64,000 nt of DNA, taken from assembly GCA_030644725.1 (NCBI GenBank), contig CP130629.1, positions 1,714,795 to 1,778,794 on the forward strand, written 5' to 3'. Origin of the DNA: Candidatus Electrothrix communis (lineage in GTDB: Bacteria > Desulfobacterota > Desulfobulbia > Desulfobulbales > Desulfobulbaceae). Positions 61,158 through 64,000 of this stretch are shown in pieces; within the stretch, counting starts at the first letter, position 1, and every line of letters starts with the position of its first letter. A model generated the notes under the pieces. It ran no database searches, was not told where the DNA came from, and was given only the letters and a program-made list of their open reading frames with translations. A program made the translations under genes and the position numbers.

Positions 61158-62120
61158 TCAGATCTGGGTGACACAAATAGAATCAGTGCCGACTATCGGT
61201 GTACCGTCAAAGAGAGTTCCTGTGAGCTCAGCTGAAGTCTGTCCTTCGCTCCACTCGGATGCATCATCCTCAAATTGAACCACAAGATCGAAATAACCAT
61301 CTGCATTTACATCTTCACAGTGACTTAGCGGACCTTGTTTCCCCCTTACCCGGACAGACATCCCGAGTAAACCTAAGCTATCAGGGTCGACCTCTGTGCA
61401 GGGATCAAAATTCTCTGTCCCTAGGATAGCTACCGGAATAACACCATGTCCGTTTAGGTTGAAGCAATTCGGTTCGCCTCCTGGTTTGATATCTATGGTC
61501 ACATTTTTCTTGTATGCTGTGACAACCCGAATCCAATCTCCAGGTTCTGATACAATCATTCCTACTTTTAGGGTGTTGTCAGCTATGCTATAACCTTCAC
61601 CAGGTCCAGAAGGACCCATATTTTTTCCTTCCATTCCACGGGCGTCAAAACCGCTTGCTGGATATGACGTACCAGCAGCACCTAATAATTCTGAAGTGGC
61701 CACTTCACGCGTTCCTCCTCTATCTGACATGACGCCAAGAACCTCTCCATCAAAAGTCCAACTCACGTCAAAATGGGAATACCAATTATAATTATTTCCT
61801 GGGCCAGTATTCAGGAAAATCATGTGGCTACTGACTGTCGTTCCTGCTGCTATGGAGCCTCCATCCACGTTAATATCCTCTTCCAGGGTAATCCCCTGCT
61901 GTTCATCGAACCCCTCCATACTGGTATTCCACGCTGCATCATCATTAACATCTGCCGGAGGAGAGATAATCTGAGGTGGTGCCCCTTCTAGGGACAAGTC
62001 TCTTGGGATACTGTTCGGGCCGCTAACGCTTGTGATAGCTGACATAGCGGGATAAGCAAACAGGACAGAAGAGAGAATTACTGCGGCATTAAGGATTCTG
62101 ACAGGTTTAGCTAGGTACAT
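61158..62120 (-). CDS. Secreted protein with surface beta-sandwich domains
   Basis: 320 residues with an N-terminal signal peptide (ILNAAVILSSVLFAYPAMSA). Residues 75-200 are rich in Gly, Ser and Asp. The C-terminal 130 residues carry a domain seen in many extracellular proteins: VTIDIKPGGEPNCFNLNGHG, VIPVAILGTENFD, and a calcium-type loop CEDVNADGYFDLVV. GGAGG lies before the ATG at 62120. Surface or matrix role is inferred. Confidence 0.72.
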   Translation of the reverse strand: MYLAKPVRILNAAVILSSVLFAYPAMSAITSVSGPNSIPRDLSLEGAPPQIISPPADVNDDAAWNTSMEGFDEQQGITLEEDINVDGGSIAAGTTVSSHMIFLNTGPGNNYNWYSHFDVSWTFDGEVLGVMSDRGGTREVATSELLGAAGTSYPASGFDARGMEGKNMGPSGPGEGYSIADNTLKVGMIVSEPGDWIRVVTAYKKNVTIDIKPGGEPNCFNLNGHGVIPVAILGTENFDPCTEVDPDSLGLLGMSVRVRGKQGPLSHCEDVNADGYFDLVVQFEDDASEWSEGQTSAELTGTLFDGTPIVGTDSICVTQI

Positions 62121-62516
62121 AATATATTCCTCCTTTTTTTAATAAAAAACATAAAATTATCATATGATAATTCATATCTCAATCATATTAGCCATCAGGT
62201 TAAGATTGTCAAGTGTTTCTTGACCTCTCTTTTCGACTCCGACCCTGAACGCTTTCTCACCAGAACAACAAATCATTCCGTGATAGATATGATCAGACTG
62301 CGCAGTTGCGTAGATCTGATAGAGTGCAACGAAATCAGACGATTCGAGCAATACGTTGTCCGCTTTCGCTTCACTCAAGCAGACCTACTTAGCTGTCTCT
62401 GTTCCGCCTGACCTCTCCCTCTTTCAGTTGACATCCCCCCTACATGGCTTTAAGTTGCGCCCACGTAACCTCCCCAGCACCGGAAACCCAAGCAACCTTA
62501 GCCAGCAGCGTACCCC
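62121..62516. other. 396-bp intergenic region with repeat copy C
   Basis: Lies between the secreted-protein gene and the PHP-UvrD gene, both reading outwards. The short frames are low in coding quality and overlap the palindromic repeat at 62308-62388. Promoters for both genes should be here; none is clear. Confidence 0.45.
62308..62388. repeat. 80-bp palindromic repeat, copy C
   Basis: GCGTAGATCTGATAGAGTGC at the left and CACTCAAGCAGACCTAC at the right, with arms CAACGAAATCAGAC and GTCCGCTTTCG. Same layout and length as copies A and B. Confidence 0.72.
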
Positions 62517-64000
62517 ATGCCCTATATCGCCGACCTCCACATCCACTCCCGCTACTCCAGAGCCACCAGCAAGGCCAGTAACCTGCACGGCCTAGCAGCC
62601 TGGGCAGCCATCAAAGGTATTGACGTTGTCGCCACCGGCGATTTCACCCATCCGGGTTGGTTCGCCCATCTGGCCGATAACCTGGAACCGGCAGAGCCTG
62701 GTCTCTTCCGCCTCAAAAAGCACCCGAACTTTGACGAGCTGGCCCCGATTCTTCCACCCGGTGTACAGCCGGACACCTCGCATATCCGTTTCCTCCTCAG
62801 TGCCGAAATCAGCTCAATCTATAAGCGAGGCGGCAAGGTGCGCAAGATCCATAACCTGCTCTATGCCCCTGATCTGGACGCGGCCCGGCGGATCAACACG
62901 GTGCTGGCCGGGATCGGCAATCTCCATTCCGACGGACGGCCCATCCTCGGTCTGGATTCCAAGATCCTCCTGGAAATCCTGCTGGAACAGGCCCCGGAAG
63001 GTTTCCTGGTGCCCGCCCATATCTGGACCCCCTGGTTCTCCCTGTTCGGGTCCAAGTCCGGCTTTGACGCCATTGAGGAATGCTTTGACGACCTGAGCAG
63101 CGAGATCTTTGCTCTGGAGACCGGCCTGTCTTCAGACCCGGAGATGAACCGCCATATCTCGGCCCTGGATCGCTTTTCCCTGATCTCCAATTCCGACTGC
63201 CATTCCCCCTCCAAGCTGGGCCGGGAGGTCAATATCTTTGCCACGGACCTGAGCTTTCCCGCCCTCAAGGAGGCCCTGCGTAACCCCGTTGATGAGCAAG
63301 GCAAGCAACGCTTCCAGGCCACGGTGGAATTCTACCCGGAAGAGGGGAAGTACCATTGCGACGGCCACCGCAAATGCGGGGTCTGCCTGGAACCTGCCCA
63401 AACCGTAGAGGCAGAGGGTATCTGCCCACAATGCGGCAGACCCATGACCATAGGGGTGCTCTACCGGGTCATGGAGCTGGCTGATCGGGAGAAGCCGCAA
63501 TGGCCCGAGGGTTCTCCGGCGGTCCACAGCCTGATTCCGCTGGCCGAGATGCTGGGCGAACTCTTCAACTGCGGACCAACCACCAAGAAGGTGAACACGG
63601 TTTACGGCAAGCTGATCAATCAATTCGGTTCTGAATTCACCATCCTCTTGGATACACCCATTGAGGAGCTGAATACGGCCTCGCCCCTGCTGGGCACGGC
63701 TATCCAGCGGGTGCGGGAAAATAAGGTCATCCGCAAGCCCGGCTTTGACGGCGAGTTTGGAGTAATCCGGGTCTTTGAGGAGCATGAACAGGAGCAACTG
63801 GCTGGTCAGCTCAACCTTTTCGGCGTGACCCCGGCCAAGCCCCGCAAGAAAAAGACCAAAACAGCGGTGATCAGCAGGCAGAAGACCCAGGTCAGCCGCC
63901 TACCTGCCAAAAAAACACTGAACCCGGAACAGCAGGCTGCGGTGGAATCTGAGGCTGGCCGAATTATTGTCCAGGCGGGACCGGGTACCGGCAAGACCCA
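62517..64000 (+). CDS. PHP domain - UvrD/Rep helicase fusion protein, N-terminal part
   Basis: 494 codons reach the window edge. The PHP phosphoesterase domain (about 1-270) has the metal motifs DLHIHSRYS, TGDFTHPGW, AEISSIYKRGG, HIWTPWFSLFG and SNSDCHSPS. A zinc ribbon follows (CDGHRKCGVCLEP...CPQCGRPM), then a helix-hairpin-like part, a lysine-rich linker, and the beginning of a UvrD-type helicase (LNPEQQAAV, Walker A QAGPGTGKT). The fusion is known from deltaproteobacteria and others; a DNA-repair role is inferred. The first bases downstream of ATG fit the frame, but no clear ribosome site precedes it. Confidence 0.9.
   Translation, partial: MPYIADLHIHSRYSRATSKASNLHGLAAWAAIKGIDVVATGDFTHPGWFAHLADNLEPAEPGLFRLKKHPNFDELAPILPPGVQPDTSHIRFLLSAEISSIYKRGGKVRKIHNLLYAPDLDAARRINTVLAGIGNLHSDGRPILGLDSKILLEILLEQAPEGFLVPAHIWTPWFSLFGSKSGFDAIEECFDDLSSEIFALETGLSSDPEMNRHISALDRFSLISNSDCHSPSKLGREVNIFATDLSFPALKEALRNPVDEQGKQRFQATVEFYPEEGKYHCDGHRKCGVCLEPAQTVEAEGICPQCGRPMTIGVLYRVMELADREKPQWPEGSPAVHSLIPLAEMLGELFNCGPTTKKVNTVYGKLINQFGSEFTILLDTPIEELNTASPLLGTAIQRVRENKVIRKPGFDGEFGVIRVFEEHEQEQLAGQLNLFGVTPAKPRKKKTKTAVISRQKTQVSRLPAKKTLNPEQQAAVESEAGRIIVQAGPGTGKT

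Noticed and set aside
62172-62378. Short frames on both strands before the PHP-UvrD gene
   Set aside because: They run into the palindromic repeat copy C and have no family match.
1-64000. tRNA, rRNA or CRISPR loci
   Set aside because: No T-loop GGTTCGAATCC-like sequences, rRNA blocks or regularly spaced repeats were seen on reading; a covariance-model search was not possible.

Overview
The window looks like a chromosomal segment of a Gram-negative, anaerobic bacterium, most likely a deltaproteobacterium-type organism of the Desulfobulbales; cable-bacterium relatives are a fair guess. This is inferred from gene content: a soluble NAD-coupled HoxFUYH hydrogenase, a Pil-Chp-like chemosensory locus, ilvBN next to psd, a FabL-type enoyl reductase, and many toxin-antitoxin and REP-type elements. 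No rRNA or marker gene confirms it. I recognised no tRNA, rRNA or CRISPR array.

Region 1 (1-14.4 kb, minus strand) is one long chemosensory cluster. It runs from a REC-DUF4388-zinc ribbon-REC protein through a CheY-like receiver, a CheW, a 1759-residue hybrid CheA with five Hpt domains, two more CheW-like proteins and a large two-Cache chemoreceptor, to a LivK-like binding protein and a terminator. No CheR or CheB is present. After a 1.2 kb AT-rich gap, region 2 (15.6-24.5 kb, plus strand) is a polysaccharide assembly locus: a FecR-like secreted protein, a Wza-like exporter, a Wzy/ligase-like polymerase, a Wzc-like tyrosine kinase, a TPR protein and a membrane J-domain protein.

Region 3 (24.5-35 kb) is mixed housekeeping. 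It holds an unusual cassette (divergent adenylosuccinate-synthetase paralogue, vWA protein, small coiled-coil protein), psd, ilvN and ilvB, a DUF362 protein, fabL, a small secreted protein, DUF2721, a CDP-alcohol phosphatidyltransferase-like protein and a START-like protein.

Region 4 (35-51 kb) is accessory. MntA/HepT leads into a two-gene candidate defence or conflict module (HEAT-like protein plus PD-(D/E)XK-like protein). The second gene is cut in two by an IS1634-type element with 13-bp inverted repeats and a TTAG duplication; removing it restores a 574-residue frame exactly. A second gene, a membrane HEAT-repeat gene, is cut by a different element that carries only a frameshifted gene of an uncharacterised mobile-looking family. 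A HigBA-type toxin-antitoxin pair, two near-identical REP-associated transposases flanking a secreted metalloprotease, and REP-like palindromes follow.

Region 5 (51.5-56.7 kb) is the hoxFUYHW operon, with every gene except hoxH overlapping its predecessor. Region 6 (56.7-62.5 kb) is again accessory: a HEPN-like gene overlapping hoxW, two uncharacterised proteins, three copies of an 80-bp palindromic repeat, an intact VapBC pair, relics of a second VapBC and of a hydrogenase maturation protease, and a secreted protein. The window ends inside a PHP-UvrD fusion gene.
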